DNA of 64,000 nt from an uncultured Dorea sp. (GCA_910584095.1 CAJTYU010000004.1:1-64000), one strand, 5' to 3'; numbered from the stretch's first letter, positions 43,704-52,260 are shown. Made by a program: numbers and translations. Notes: generated from the letters alone by a model not told the origin.

Positions 43704-44225
43704 TTATGAATCGTCCCGCGTCCCTCTCTCTATGATCCTTAATACAGATATTACCGGTACGATCAAAATCCCGCAAAAGAAATTACTAATCCCGTGAATG
43801 CAGTCCCATGGCAGACCCGCAATGATCCATCCGGCTATCCCTCTCAAGCTCATTCCGAATAGCAGCGCCTGCGCCGGGGCATATAAGGTTCCAAACAAAA
43901 AGCCATGGGCCGCAGATACCGCCATATATATGAACGGCCGTATCTTTTTCGGAAGGTTCTTTGGAAGGAACATTACTGCTCCCCATAGAACTGTCCACAC
44001 ATACAAATATGGGACCCACCATGCCGCAAATCCGCCAAAAATACCGCATAAAAATACATAAATATAAATAGGATACAGCGCCTTCTTTCTATAAACTACA
44101 GTAAATGCAACAATAAATACTCCGAGCAGATGGATATTCGGCGCAACCTCCATGAGAGCCTTGGAAGCATACATCAGCGCTCCAAGCATTCCAAATACGG
44201 CAGTCTCTCTGGTTGTCAGTCTCAT
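43704..44225 (-). CDS. ECF transporter S component (probable cobalamin/precursor uptake)
   Basis: The 173-residue integral membrane protein (about six segments: LGVFIVAFTVVYRKKALYPI; VPYLYVWTVLWGAVMFLPKN; FIYMAVSAAHGFLFGTLYAP; PWDCIHGISNFFCGILIVPV) has the size and pattern of ECF S components, which bind a vitamin and dock on a shared EcfAA'T energy module. It is four bases downstream of a DUF4430 lipoprotein that follows a cobalamin riboswitch, which points to a B12-type ligand. The energy module is not in the window. Confidence 0.78.
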   Translation of the reverse strand: MRLTTRETAVFGMLGALMYASKALMEVAPNIHLLGVFIVAFTVVYRKKALYPIYIYVFLCGIFGGFAAWWVPYLYVWTVLWGAVMFLPKNLPKKIRPFIYMAVSAAHGFLFGTLYAPAQALLFGMSLRGIAGWIIAGLPWDCIHGISNFFCGILIVPVISVLRIIERGTRDDS

Positions 44226-44229
44226 ATCA

Positions 44230-44718
44230 CTACTTCTCGATCCGGAAGGAATATTCCTCGCCCTCCGTGATCGGCGTCGTATCTACGCCTGTCTGGGCGT
44301 ACTCTCCATTGATATAAAATGCCCAATACACGCCGTCCGCATCATAGTCGGCCGTTATCCCATTTACCGTTTTCACGTACAGGCCATACTCGCCCTCATC
44401 TCCGTCGATCATGCCGACCTCCAAAAGAGCCTCCCCCACGGTTTCCTTATCCGTGTGAATCTCAAATTCTGTCTCTTCTCCTTCCTGATCTGTTACCGTA
44501 AATGGAAACTGCACCCCGCCGGTTCCAAGCACATGATCGTCGGACTGTGCATCCTCTTCTTTCTGTCCGCTGTCTTCCATCTGGACTTTCGTATCCCCTC
44601 CGCCGGAAGAAGTTTCCTCTTGTTTGCCATTACAGCCGTATGTAGACAGCGCCATAGCCACAGTAAGCGCCATACAAAGGATGAATGACGATAATTTTTT
44701 GTTCCATTTCTCTTTCAT
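44230..44718 (-). CDS. DUF4430 (transcobalamin C-terminal-like) lipoprotein
   Basis: From ATG 44718 (AAGGAGATTAAAGAG upstream) the 162-residue protein has a signal with a lipobox-like Cys (ALSTYGCNGKQEET), an acidic linker, and a DUF4430 domain (VTDQEGEETEFEIHTDKETV; GEALLEVGMIDGDEGEYGLY; GVYWAFYINGEYAQTGVDTT). DUF4430 resembles the C-terminal domain of intrinsic factor and transcobalamin. Behind a cobalamin riboswitch and before an ECF S component, it is best read as the cell-surface binding protein of a cobalamin uptake unit. Confidence 0.85.
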   Translation of the reverse strand: MKEKWNKKLSSFILCMALTVAMALSTYGCNGKQEETSSGGGDTKVQMEDSGQKEEDAQSDDHVLGTGGVQFPFTVTDQEGEETEFEIHTDKETVGEALLEVGMIDGDEGEYGLYVKTVNGITADYDADGVYWAFYINGEYAQTGVDTTPITEGEEYSFRIEK

Positions 44719-44779
44719 CTCTTTAATCTCCTTTGATTGTATTTCCTCCAAAACTGGCTCTCGCAGTTAGAATGGGAGG

Positions 44780-44990
44780 TTTTCACTGTCCGGATATTCC
44801 GACTTGACATCCATATTAACCAGCCTTCTCAGATATGCTCCAATGACTGTTCCCCTTGCTGTGGCTTTGGGTCAGGTTAATATCATCTATCGTCTTTTCA
44901 TTCGACATCTATGCCTTACGGCGACGGGCTCGTACAGGAATCTCACCTGTTTCCCCGGACAACTCAATCTATATCATAATCGTTAAAGAG
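44780..44990 (-). ncRNA. Cobalamin riboswitch
   Basis: On the minus strand the leader contains GGGGAAACAGGTGAGATTCC, TGTACGAGCCCGTCGCCGT, then AAGCCACAGCAAGGGGAACA and CTGAGAAGGC, and finally a hairpin TGTCAAGTCGGAATATCCGGACA. The GGTGxxAxTCC...CxGxCCCGxxxCxGT block, the GCCAC element and the later B12-box-like hairpin are the hallmarks of cobalamin riboswitches. It lies 62 bases upstream of the DUF4430 start, so B12 should repress this uptake unit. Exact boundaries are approximate. Confidence 0.82.
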
Positions 44991-45118
44991 AATTTCGTCA
45001 ACCCATTGAAAAGACGGCCCGAAATCTCCCAAGCCGTCTCCTCCGCCTCACCCGGCGGATATACCAGTATCGCTTTTTGCTGAAATTTTAGTTTCTTCCC
45101 CGCTGAGCCGGCAGCCAT
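44969..45118 (-). other. Possible 3' gene remnant, 49 codons
   Basis: Between the DUF262 stop (45165) and the riboswitch an open frame reads GLYYGMAAGSAGKKLKFQQK then AILVYPPGEAEETAWEISGR, ending KFSLTIMI. It is open from just after the DUF262 stop but lacks a ribosome site. It looks like the tail of a protein cut off when the DUF262 genes arrived. I do not recognise it. The rest of 44991-45164 holds small hairpins (GACGGC/GCCGTC at ~45013-45038). Confidence 0.3.
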
Positions 45119-45164
45119 GCCGTAATATAAACCGCCTGCCAGATTCCTTACTTTAAGATTTCAA

Positions 45165-47348
45165 CTAAAAATTCGCTTTGATGTAATTCTTTAATAGAGC
45201 GATTCTGTCTTCGGTATCAATGCCGTCATCGTTCTGAGCTATGCTGATAGTATCGACTATTGCCTTATCCTCGTTTTTCCTTCTCAAATACGAATTGTTT
45301 GTACAGATTATATGCTCGTCGCCAAAGATCAATCTCTGACCCATATCATCTTTAGAGAGATGCGCGTCAGAAGCGGCCTTCAAATACGGGTAATATGAAT
45401 TTTGCGACATCTGCGTCTTTGTCTGCATAACCAAAAACATATACGGATTTTCTGCAGCTGCGTTGTTATGCATTTTTCCATATGCGCCAGGACGATATTC
45501 ACGATACTTAATGTAATAGTATCTGAACGGATACTGATTATCGCTCTCGCATTTTTGTAAATAATCGTCCGCTATCTTCTTCAGGAGCTCATTTGAAAAT
45601 TCCTTATTCGCAGCCAACAACGAAATGAGTATATTCTTTGTATTATCGAAGCCAGTATTCGCGCTCTTATGAAACAGCTCCTTCCACGCAAATTGGAATG
45701 TAGAACCGTACTGATACCGCCACTTGTTTCTCTCTGCCTGGCCATAGTCTCCAACTGCCATCATCGCACAGTCTATCTTATCCAAGCTGCACTTAAACAG
45801 TGATTCGAATCTCTTTGTATAAGCAAGGTTCTCAAGGCCAACAATGCTGACCTGGCCGCTAAGTAAGAAATGGTCCTCCAGCTCAAACAGAGTATCTGCC
45901 ATCCCATGATTCGTCTCTAAGAATGCAATCTTCTCTTTTTCTTCTGAGAGTTGGCTAACATTGAAGTTATTCTCAATAGATTCATCAATGGCGCCTGTAA
46001 GTATTATTGCATCTGCTTCAGCTAAGATTGCCGGCATTCTGTTTCGATCAGTTCTATCGCTGACTTCATCTTCAGAATTCTGAATCAGGTTATTAATAAT
46101 ACGAATCCTTCTTGTAAAGTCAGACTCCGTTACCTTATCAGTATTTTGCAGATATGTTGTAATCGCATATAATAGCACAATTCTATTTAACGGGAATTGT
46201 CTAATATGGCCAGTCTTATCAGAATATGCATGCAGGCAATCCTCAAAGATGTTGAGATTAAATCTTGACTCGACCAGAATCTTTCCCTTCTCATGCTTAT
46301 TTGACATGAAAGACTTCAAGAAGTCTGTCGGCGAGCCATAGCCTGGAATGCTGCACCAACAGTCCATGAACTTCTCCATTGTTTCTATATTCTTAATCGC
46401 ATCCGGACACTTTGACGAAAAGTATCTCTGTAAAAGGTCAAACTCGTCATTGCTCCTGCCAAGCGGAGATTCATCCTTGCGATAACAAATTACGTCACAG
46501 ATAAATTTAAAATAACGAAGGAACTCATCATCGATAATATTATCCTCAGAAGAATCGCCGCCGCTATTGCGATATTCCCACAAAAGATCTGTCCATTCCC
46601 GATCTATCTTACCCATAATACGATTGGCCAAGTTTTCATCCATGCTGCGGATTTCCCGCTCAAGTTCCGCCTTAAAATGCTCAAACAAAGTCAGCGGCTT
46701 TCCACGAGAATTCATCTTAATATAAAGCTCGTCGGTCAATCCCATATCTTTGATTGGAAGAAAATAGAATGTGATACAATTCTCTTTTAGCTTATTCCAG
46801 ATATCAGGTACGTTCTTGAATTTACTATCGATTGCATCAAGCATCACCAGCATAGAGCTAATCGTAGGATCATTTTCCCAGTCAAGCGGGAACCATGCCT
46901 GATTCACAATTTCCTTCGAAATAGCGCCCTTAAATTCTGGCGTATACTTAACAAGGTCAGTGCAGAAATAACGCGCGCTGTACCTTGTTTCATAGCTGAA
47001 TCTTCTCATGAACTCATACTCTTCTTCCGGGATATTCCCTTTCTTTGCAGCGTACCAATGAAGCAGGAACAAGGTTGTAAGACGCTGCTGTCCATCCAGA
47101 GGTATCATGTTTCCCTCATCGTCGATATCGCCGTAAACAAAATCAAGGGTGATAGGCTTCTCTGTTACAGCCTTATATAAAGATTCGAGGAATCTGCTTC
47201 TAACACGGCTTACATCCGGACCTTTTCTGCCCTGAGCATAGTCTCTCTGTATGATTGGAATGATGATCTTTTTAAGCTGTACGGCTTCCTGATCCTCTCC
47301 GAATGTTGTATCAAAAATATCCATAAAGGAGTGAAGTGTTGTCGCCAT
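45165..47348 (-). CDS. DUF262-domain protein, 727 residues (GmrSD-like partner A)
   Basis: The N-terminal ~110 residues carry the ParB/Srx-like DUF262 motifs: IIPIIQRDYAQGRKGPDVSR (IxQRxYxW-type), LDFVYGDIDDEGNMIPLDGQ and GQQRLTTLFLLHWYAAKK (the DGQQR nucleotide-binding motif), then YIKMNSRGKPLTLFEHFKAE (the N-x-G-x-P-L-T/F motif). The C-terminal ~400 residues are helical with no recognised HNH. DUF262 proteins hydrolyse nucleotides or gate a nuclease in GmrSD, SspE and BrxU type defence enzymes. Its start ATG 47348 lies one base from the stop of the partner gene, so they are co-translated. Specific function unknown. Confidence 0.85.
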   Translation of the reverse strand: MATTLHSFMDIFDTTFGEDQEAVQLKKIIIPIIQRDYAQGRKGPDVSRVRSRFLESLYKAVTEKPITLDFVYGDIDDEGNMIPLDGQQRLTTLFLLHWYAAKKGNIPEEEYEFMRRFSYETRYSARYFCTDLVKYTPEFKGAISKEIVNQAWFPLDWENDPTISSMLVMLDAIDSKFKNVPDIWNKLKENCITFYFLPIKDMGLTDELYIKMNSRGKPLTLFEHFKAELEREIRSMDENLANRIMGKIDREWTDLLWEYRNSGGDSSEDNIIDDEFLRYFKFICDVICYRKDESPLGRSNDEFDLLQRYFSSKCPDAIKNIETMEKFMDCWCSIPGYGSPTDFLKSFMSNKHEKGKILVESRFNLNIFEDCLHAYSDKTGHIRQFPLNRIVLLYAITTYLQNTDKVTESDFTRRIRIINNLIQNSEDEVSDRTDRNRMPAILAEADAIILTGAIDESIENNFNVSQLSEEKEKIAFLETNHGMADTLFELEDHFLLSGQVSIVGLENLAYTKRFESLFKCSLDKIDCAMMAVGDYGQAERNKWRYQYGSTFQFAWKELFHKSANTGFDNTKNILISLLAANKEFSNELLKKIADDYLQKCESDNQYPFRYYYIKYREYRPGAYGKMHNNAAAENPYMFLVMQTKTQMSQNSYYPYLKAASDAHLSKDDMGQRLIFGDEHIICTNNSYLRRKNEDKAIVDTISIAQNDDGIDTEDRIALLKNYIKANF

Positions 47349-47349
47349 A

Positions 47350-49065
47350 TTATTCTTCCTCCTTTTCCAGAACGATTGGCTCTTCGAGATAATTTGCCAG
47401 TACAGTATTCATAGCTTCTACATATGCCACTCTATCCGCATGGCCCCAGAAATGAAGCTGATTGTCAGCGGACGGCGTATAATACTTCAGGAATACCATT
47501 CTTGTGCAGAACGGAATATACTGACCGGCTTTATCCATTTTAATGATTTCATTTCGTTTTACATCAAAAGTCGAGTTGTTTAAAGCAGCATTGTCTGTTG
47601 ATTTTAATAAAGCTATATTTGCTATCGAGTGTATGTACTCTGTATTTCCCTTCACAGACAATAATTCGATTACCTTTTGCTGAATACCATCAAACTCCTG
47701 ACGTTCAAGCTTATCTTTAGCAATAGCGCTGTTCATCAGATCAATAAGCTCTTCTGAATCCTCGCTTACCGTTTTCACAGAAGGAATATGAAGCGTAAGC
47801 CACTCTTTCCACATTTCCTGTGTACGTAAACCTTCAGAGTGCTGCGCATGTATGTGCTCAAGACTCCAAGTTACTTTTCCACCCTTGCCAAGCTTATACT
47901 TTTCAAATGGGAACCACTGTGAGTGCTCACCATTCCTACGGACAGACTCAACATTGAATAATAACAGCAACGTTGTAATCTTCTTCTGATCTAAGGTCTT
48001 TTCATAACTCAGATCCGAATAGTTACCCTTAATCTTGATACTATCTCTGATGTGTTCATCAAGGGAAGCCTTAAAGGCATCTTTTGTTTTTTCCTTGGAA
48101 ATGTCAAAAATCTTCTGCAGCGTAAGTGTGCCGGAAGCAATAAGATAACCTATCTTATGGTAAAACTCATGGTTTCCACGCCAATCCCTCAGCACTAGGA
48201 ACGTCTGCTGAATACTACGCCAAATATCCTCAAGGCGCTCTGTCTGACGCATCTCATCGAATTTAAAGAAAGTATAATACTTCTCTCTGTTATCAGCAGA
48301 CTTTCCGGAAATAAGATCCAAAACAAGGTCAATTCTCGTCTGATCATCTGCATTAGTTTTATTGGTCAGAAAATACCACAGCGAATTGCTATGCAGTTCT
48401 TTCTCCATGTTATCCCACTGGAGGGATATTTCCTTCTGCTTCTTTTCATCCATATCCTCGTCGGTATCTTTACTTAAGAACATGGCTTTTACAAGTTCCG
48501 CGTTCGTAAGCGGAATTTTACCGATATTCAGACGCGTAAATAATCCGATAGCATCTTCTGATTCTCCAACTTCATACCAGATAATTTTTACGATTTCATC
48601 AAGATACTTATTTACATTTGTAAGCGTAGATTTTCTATCCCTTTCAGCAAACCAATTCCTTATGCTTTCATAGGCAGAACAAAGGAACCAGAAATCGATA
48701 TTCTCCTCTTTGCGGGATTCATCGATTGATTTTAGGAAATCTTCTGATTTCTCTCTGGTTTCATAGGAAAGTGTAAATCTCGGTTCATCAATGAAGCCGA
48801 AGCTCTTCTCATTCATAAAACGATAGATAAGATAAATCGTTGTTAAACGCTGCTGCCCGTCGATCAGCTCATACCTATCGCCATTTTTTCTTACTACAAC
48901 CGGCTGAAGACAATAATTCCTTTTGCCCTCGGTAGAATAAATATCATCGAGTAAACGAACTACTTCCGTTTCTTCCCAACGATATCCGCGCTGGTATGAT
49001 GAAACATAAAAATTTCCTTTTATGTCTCCGACCAACTTTGTTTCGAGTTTAATTTCGCTATTCAT
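47350..49065 (-). CDS. DUF262-DUF1524 HNH protein, 571 residues (GmrSD-like partner B)
   Basis: N-terminal DUF262: FYVSSYQRGYRWEETEVVRL, YELIDGQQRLTTIYLIYRFM and LFTRLNIGKIPLTNAELVKA. C-terminal DUF1524 HNH nuclease: VTWSLEHIHAQHSEGL (E-H-I-H) and IANIALLKSTDNAALNNSTF with KRNEI. GmrSD, SspE and BrxU, which restrict modified phage DNA, share this architecture, and ~570-600 residues is their usual size. It precedes the larger DUF262 gene by one base and follows an interrupted HTH gene. A restriction or abortive defence function is inferred from family. Confidence 0.9.
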   Translation of the reverse strand: MNSEIKLETKLVGDIKGNFYVSSYQRGYRWEETEVVRLLDDIYSTEGKRNYCLQPVVVRKNGDRYELIDGQQRLTTIYLIYRFMNEKSFGFIDEPRFTLSYETREKSEDFLKSIDESRKEENIDFWFLCSAYESIRNWFAERDRKSTLTNVNKYLDEIVKIIWYEVGESEDAIGLFTRLNIGKIPLTNAELVKAMFLSKDTDEDMDEKKQKEISLQWDNMEKELHSNSLWYFLTNKTNADDQTRIDLVLDLISGKSADNREKYYTFFKFDEMRQTERLEDIWRSIQQTFLVLRDWRGNHEFYHKIGYLIASGTLTLQKIFDISKEKTKDAFKASLDEHIRDSIKIKGNYSDLSYEKTLDQKKITTLLLLFNVESVRRNGEHSQWFPFEKYKLGKGGKVTWSLEHIHAQHSEGLRTQEMWKEWLTLHIPSVKTVSEDSEELIDLMNSAIAKDKLERQEFDGIQQKVIELLSVKGNTEYIHSIANIALLKSTDNAALNNSTFDVKRNEIIKMDKAGQYIPFCTRMVFLKYYTPSADNQLHFWGHADRVAYVEAMNTVLANYLEEPIVLEKEEE

Positions 49066-49097
49066 ACAGTTATTCTTCCTTTTCGATCAGCCTGATA

Positions 49098-49306
49098 TCA
49101 CTTTTTCATATATGTAAGTTCAAAGTCATAGCCGTGTTGTTCCATCATGCGGACGAAAGTCTTATTTATAATCTTCACAGAGTTCTTAATGAGTCTGTTA
49201 ACATATGACAAAAAGATACCAACCTTCTCGGCAAGTTCTGCCTAAGCGGCCTGTTCTTCTCCGCACTTAACTTTGACATCTATTTTAATATTATTTTTAA
49301 ACTTGC
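49098..49306 (-). pseudogene. HTH regulator interrupted by an amber stop, upstream of the DUF262 pair
   Basis: The frame reads NIKIDVKVKCGEEQAA, then TAG (49242-49244), then AELAEKVGIFLSYVNRLIKN and KTFVRMMEQHGYDFELTYMK before TGA at 49098. The parts form one small XRE-type protein of the kind with an NKTFVxMMExxGYDxxLTYxK tail. A single C-to-T change (CAG to TAG) explains the stop. No start codon is visible because the frame runs into the end of the ferredoxin gene. It lies 33 bases upstream of the DUF262 pair and may have been its regulator. Confidence 0.65.
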
Positions 49307-49308
49307 AT

Positions 49309-50073
49309 TTAAATATATAACTCGTTGCTCTTTCTCTCTGAACAAGCCTTTTTTATTGCCAGCGCCGCAATTGAAACCATGGCGCCATTTACTTTACGGG
49401 CCGATTCAGGACATTCTATAACGCACCGCATACAGGAAATACATTTCTTACTGTCCGCCGTTTTCAAATTTGCCACGCTGATTGCCTGTGCCGGGCAGTT
49501 TTTGGCACAAAGCCCACAGCTTGTACAGCGCTGGTCTGCTTTAGGAACCAGACCGGCTCCTCCCGCTTTTTTATAGGGCCGGTTACCCGGTATCTGCAGC
49601 GCGGATGTGCATCCCGTTTTCTTGATCCTGTCAAAGATTTTCTCTCCAAAACTTTGCAGTTCGCGTTTATCCTGCTGATCGGGCCTGCCAGCGGCATACT
49701 GATGCATGATGGAATGCTCTGCAACCGCCCCAACAGCGGCAACCACATGGAATCCGCTCCGCTCCGCAATATCATTCAATTCTACGAGCGTATCTTCATA
49801 TGCGCGATTGCCATATACGCAAACGATGATGCAGCGGGTTCCGTTTCCATGGATTTTTTTGATCCTTTCGGCCGCAAGGGCAGGTACCCGCCCGCCGTAA
49901 GACGGGACAGAAATTACTGCAACGTCATCCCCGGTAAGATCAAAGGCAGAGAAATCATTCTGTGCATTAGTCAGATCAATTTCATTAGCAGGGATATCCC
50001 ACTGTGATGTAATGGTTTCTGCAGCCTTCCTAGTTCCTCCGGTTGGACTAAAAACGATTTGAATGACTTTCAT
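49309..50073 (-). CDS. EFR1-type ferredoxin (flavodoxin-like + two [4Fe-4S])
   Basis: The 254-residue protein has an N-terminal flavodoxin-like domain with the phosphate loop VFSPTGGTRKAAE and SVPSYGGRVPALAAERI, and a C-terminal pair of [4Fe-4S] sites: CTSCGLCAKNCPAQAI and CISCMRCVIECPESARKV. EFR1 proteins are common in anaerobes and probably shuttle electrons in flavin-dependent reductions; partners are unknown. ATG 50073 follows AGGAGGTATATC. Its stop lies in the start of the interrupted HTH gene. Confidence 0.88.
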   Translation of the reverse strand: MKVIQIVFSPTGGTRKAAETITSQWDIPANEIDLTNAQNDFSAFDLTGDDVAVISVPSYGGRVPALAAERIKKIHGNGTRCIIVCVYGNRAYEDTLVELNDIAERSGFHVVAAVGAVAEHSIMHQYAAGRPDQQDKRELQSFGEKIFDRIKKTGCTSALQIPGNRPYKKAGGAGLVPKADQRCTSCGLCAKNCPAQAISVANLKTADSKKCISCMRCVIECPESARKVNGAMVSIAALAIKKACSERKSNELYI

Positions 50074-50224
50074 GATATACCTCCTGTAATTTTTAAAACT
50101 ATCTCAATTATAACCATGCGAAGGTGTGATATCAACATTTACAGGATTCCTTATGTAACTGATAGCATTCATCTGTGTAATCCGCTTTGCTGGTGTCATT
50201 ACCAGTCGATTTAACCCCGCTTCA

Positions 50225-50863
50225 TTATGTTGCAATATCCGTTAATGAGATAAATTCATTTTCTTCATCTTCCCACATATCCCTATATGCTTCAATGTAA
50301 AACTTAATGTAATTTGAATATATATAACTTTGCAGAGCATCTTTCTCTGCAATCAAAATATCATGAGCTTCCTTAGCCGAGCGATAGCCAAAGCTGTCAG
50401 GGAATTGTGATTTATCATAATTCCCCGTGTAGTAATTTTTTTCAGCTCCGGCAAGGTATTCTGCTGTTCTATCTGCAATTGGGCAGTCAGTATAATCTGT
50501 TTCGTGAAGTTTTCTTAATTCGTATGCGATAGTGTCACATAAGCGTTTGGGGTTCATAAGATACTCTTCGTGTACGCTGTCCTCCCCCGATACGGCGGTT
50601 GTTAAAAGCCAATCACAGTCATTTGAAATATAACTTAATACCTCTGCACCAAGTCCCTTTGAGTAAAAGTACTCTGTCATTTTTGCTTCTTTTTCGAGCT
50701 TTCCAATGCCCGAACATTTTAAATAGTACCCCTTCCCCTTGTCAATGAAATATACTTTTGCTTCGGGCGAGCAGGAACTATCGTAAATATTTGCCCCAGA
50801 AATAACGTGCCGAATATCTTGCGGCATTTCGTTCGGGATTTGATGCATTAATGTTCTCTTCAT
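50225..50863 (-). pseudogene. Truncated aminoglycoside 3'-phosphotransferase-like gene lacking the catalytic half
   Basis: The start MKRTLMHQIPNEMPQDIRHV and stretches VYFIDKGKGYYLKCSGIGKL, EAKMTEYFYSKGLGAEVLSY, DCDWLLTTAVSGEDSVHEEY and LRKLHETDYTDCPIADRTAE match the N-terminal lobe of APH(3') enzymes. After KDALQS (~residue 178) the family should continue with the catalytic HGDxxxxN and the metal-binding DxG, but instead a 33-residue unrelated tail follows (NYIKFYIEAYRDMWEDEENE) and stops. Without these the protein cannot phosphorylate aminoglycosides. ATG 50863 has no strong ribosome site. Confidence 0.8.
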
Positions 50864-50942
50864 TCGTCTTCTCCTATTTGCAGTAAAGCATTACTACCGT
50901 CTCCACATGATTATCGTTGTCCAAACCAAATCACATACCTTT

Positions 50943-51947
50943 TTATTTCTTATCTGTCTTTTGTTCCAATAGTTTTATAGAGTTCAAATAATCTTCTTCT
51001 ACATCACTGATGGTTCTTGCTTTATATTTTTTATATTCATCTGTCGCCTTATCAACAGCTTGCTTATGAGAAATATTTCCATTTCCCTGTAACAACTGTT
51101 CTCCACTCATTGTAAGTATACGATCCAGATGTTCTGCCCAATCCCTCATAGTCATTACCTGTTCACGTTCTGCCTGACGTTCTGCAAAATCTAAATATCC
51201 AGAAACAAGTTGTCCCATAGCACGAAGTTCTTTTTCATTCAGGTAATTTTTCGCAACAACAGCCTCTTTCAATGTTGGCTGATTTCCGACAAATGTTGTA
51301 AGACCCATAAACTCCTTTTCAGCATCTGCTCTTGTGTAAATAACCTCTGCAGCCGTTTGACCATGAATAGCATAATGAATTTTATTCTGCACTTTTTTAA
51401 AAAAGAGAATGGATATTTCTGCTTTGGGATCATAATCAATGCTAGTAGCGTAAATCTCAAGAATTTGTCTGTAAAACACCTTTTCAGAAGCACGAATGTC
51501 TCTGATCCGTTCAAGCAATTCTTTAAAGTAACCACCGCCACCCAGATTTTTTAATCGTTCATCATCCAGTGCAAAACCTTTTCGCATATATTCTTTCAGT
51601 ATATTAATTGCCCAAATTCTGAACTGCGTACCACGTTTGGATTTCACACGATAGCCCACAGAAATAATGACATCCAAATTATAATAGTCAACTTGGTAGG
51701 TTTTCCCATCCGCCGCAGTTGTTGCAAAATTTGCAACAACTGATTCTCTCACTAGTTCACCCTCAGAAAAGACATTTTTTATATGCCTTGAAATCGTCGA
51801 TTTATCTCTTTGGAACAATTCAGCCATCTGGTCAATGGATAACCATACGGTATCTTCGTCAAAAGTCGTTTCAATTTTTGTCAAACCATCTTGTGTTGTA
51901 TAAATAATGATATTAGATTTCTGATCTTTTTCTTCTCGTCTATTCAC
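50943..51947 (-). CDS. RhuM family protein
   Basis: The 334-residue protein shows the RhuM signature: IETTFDEDTVWLSIDQMAEL, FQRDKSTISRHIKNVFSEGE, then SVVANFATTAADGKTYQVDY and YNLDVIISVGYRVKSKRGTQ, with a C-terminal coiled-coil-like region (GYLDFAERQAEREQVMTMRD). The N-terminal part is an HTH that probably binds DNA. RhuM was named in a Salmonella pathogenicity island and occurs widely in mobile islands; function is uncertain. A GTGCAAC dyad lies before the start (51970-51987). Confidence 0.9.
   Translation of the reverse strand: MNRREEKDQKSNIIIYTTQDGLTKIETTFDEDTVWLSIDQMAELFQRDKSTISRHIKNVFSEGELVRESVVANFATTAADGKTYQVDYYNLDVIISVGYRVKSKRGTQFRIWAINILKEYMRKGFALDDERLKNLGGGGYFKELLERIRDIRASEKVFYRQILEIYATSIDYDPKAEISILFFKKVQNKIHYAIHGQTAAEVIYTRADAEKEFMGLTTFVGNQPTLKEAVVAKNYLNEKELRAMGQLVSGYLDFAERQAEREQVMTMRDWAEHLDRILTMSGEQLLQGNGNISHKQAVDKATDEYKKYKARTISDVEEDYLNSIKLLEQKTDKK
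51716..51742. repeat. 27-base perfect palindrome inside rhuM
   Basis: The arms CAGTTGTTGCAAA and TTTGCAACAACTG flank a single A. It spans the codons of the conserved VVANFATTA segment. Its GTTGCA core recurs in the dyad upstream of the gene. Confidence 0.8.
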
Positions 51948-51969
51948 TCATACACCTCTTTTCTAAATT

Positions 51970-51987
51970 GTGCAACACTCGTTGCAC
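51970..51987. promoter_or_regulatory. Dyad upstream of rhuM (candidate operator)
   Basis: GTGCAAC-ACTC-GTTGCAC is a perfect 7-base inverted repeat, 23-40 bases before the rhuM start. Position and shape fit binding by a regulator, possibly RhuM itself. Confidence 0.5.
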
Positions 51988-51992
51988 TTTTA

Positions 51993-52190
51993 TCATCCAA
52001 TTACTTCTCTGTATCTTTCATACTCTAATGCTAATGAAATTATCAACATCAAAGAATCTACTCTTTCCTCACAAATTGAATCGCCCAGTAACCACTCTAA
52101 GTTGTAAATTTGCCAAGAGGATTTTTTATCCTTAAAATTAAGGTCTTCTCCATCAAAATTTATCTCATTACAAAATTTAATGATAACCAT
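51993..52190 (-). CDS. Small protein or gene fragment of unknown function, 65 residues
   Basis: The open frame MVIIKFCNEINFDGEDLNFK has an acidic C-terminal helix (DSLMLIISLALEYERYREVI). There is no ribosome site before ATG 52190, and it sits in an AT-rich stretch of broken genes, so it may be the end of a longer lost protein. No family recognised. Confidence 0.35.
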   Translation of the reverse strand: MVIIKFCNEINFDGEDLNFKDKKSSWQIYNLEWLLGDSICEERVDSLMLIISLALEYERYREVIG

Positions 52191-52260
52191 CTATTAGGAT
52201 TAAGTAATTAAATATAGCTTTCCTTCTCATATTCATAAAATAGAATAATCTATCGCAAAC

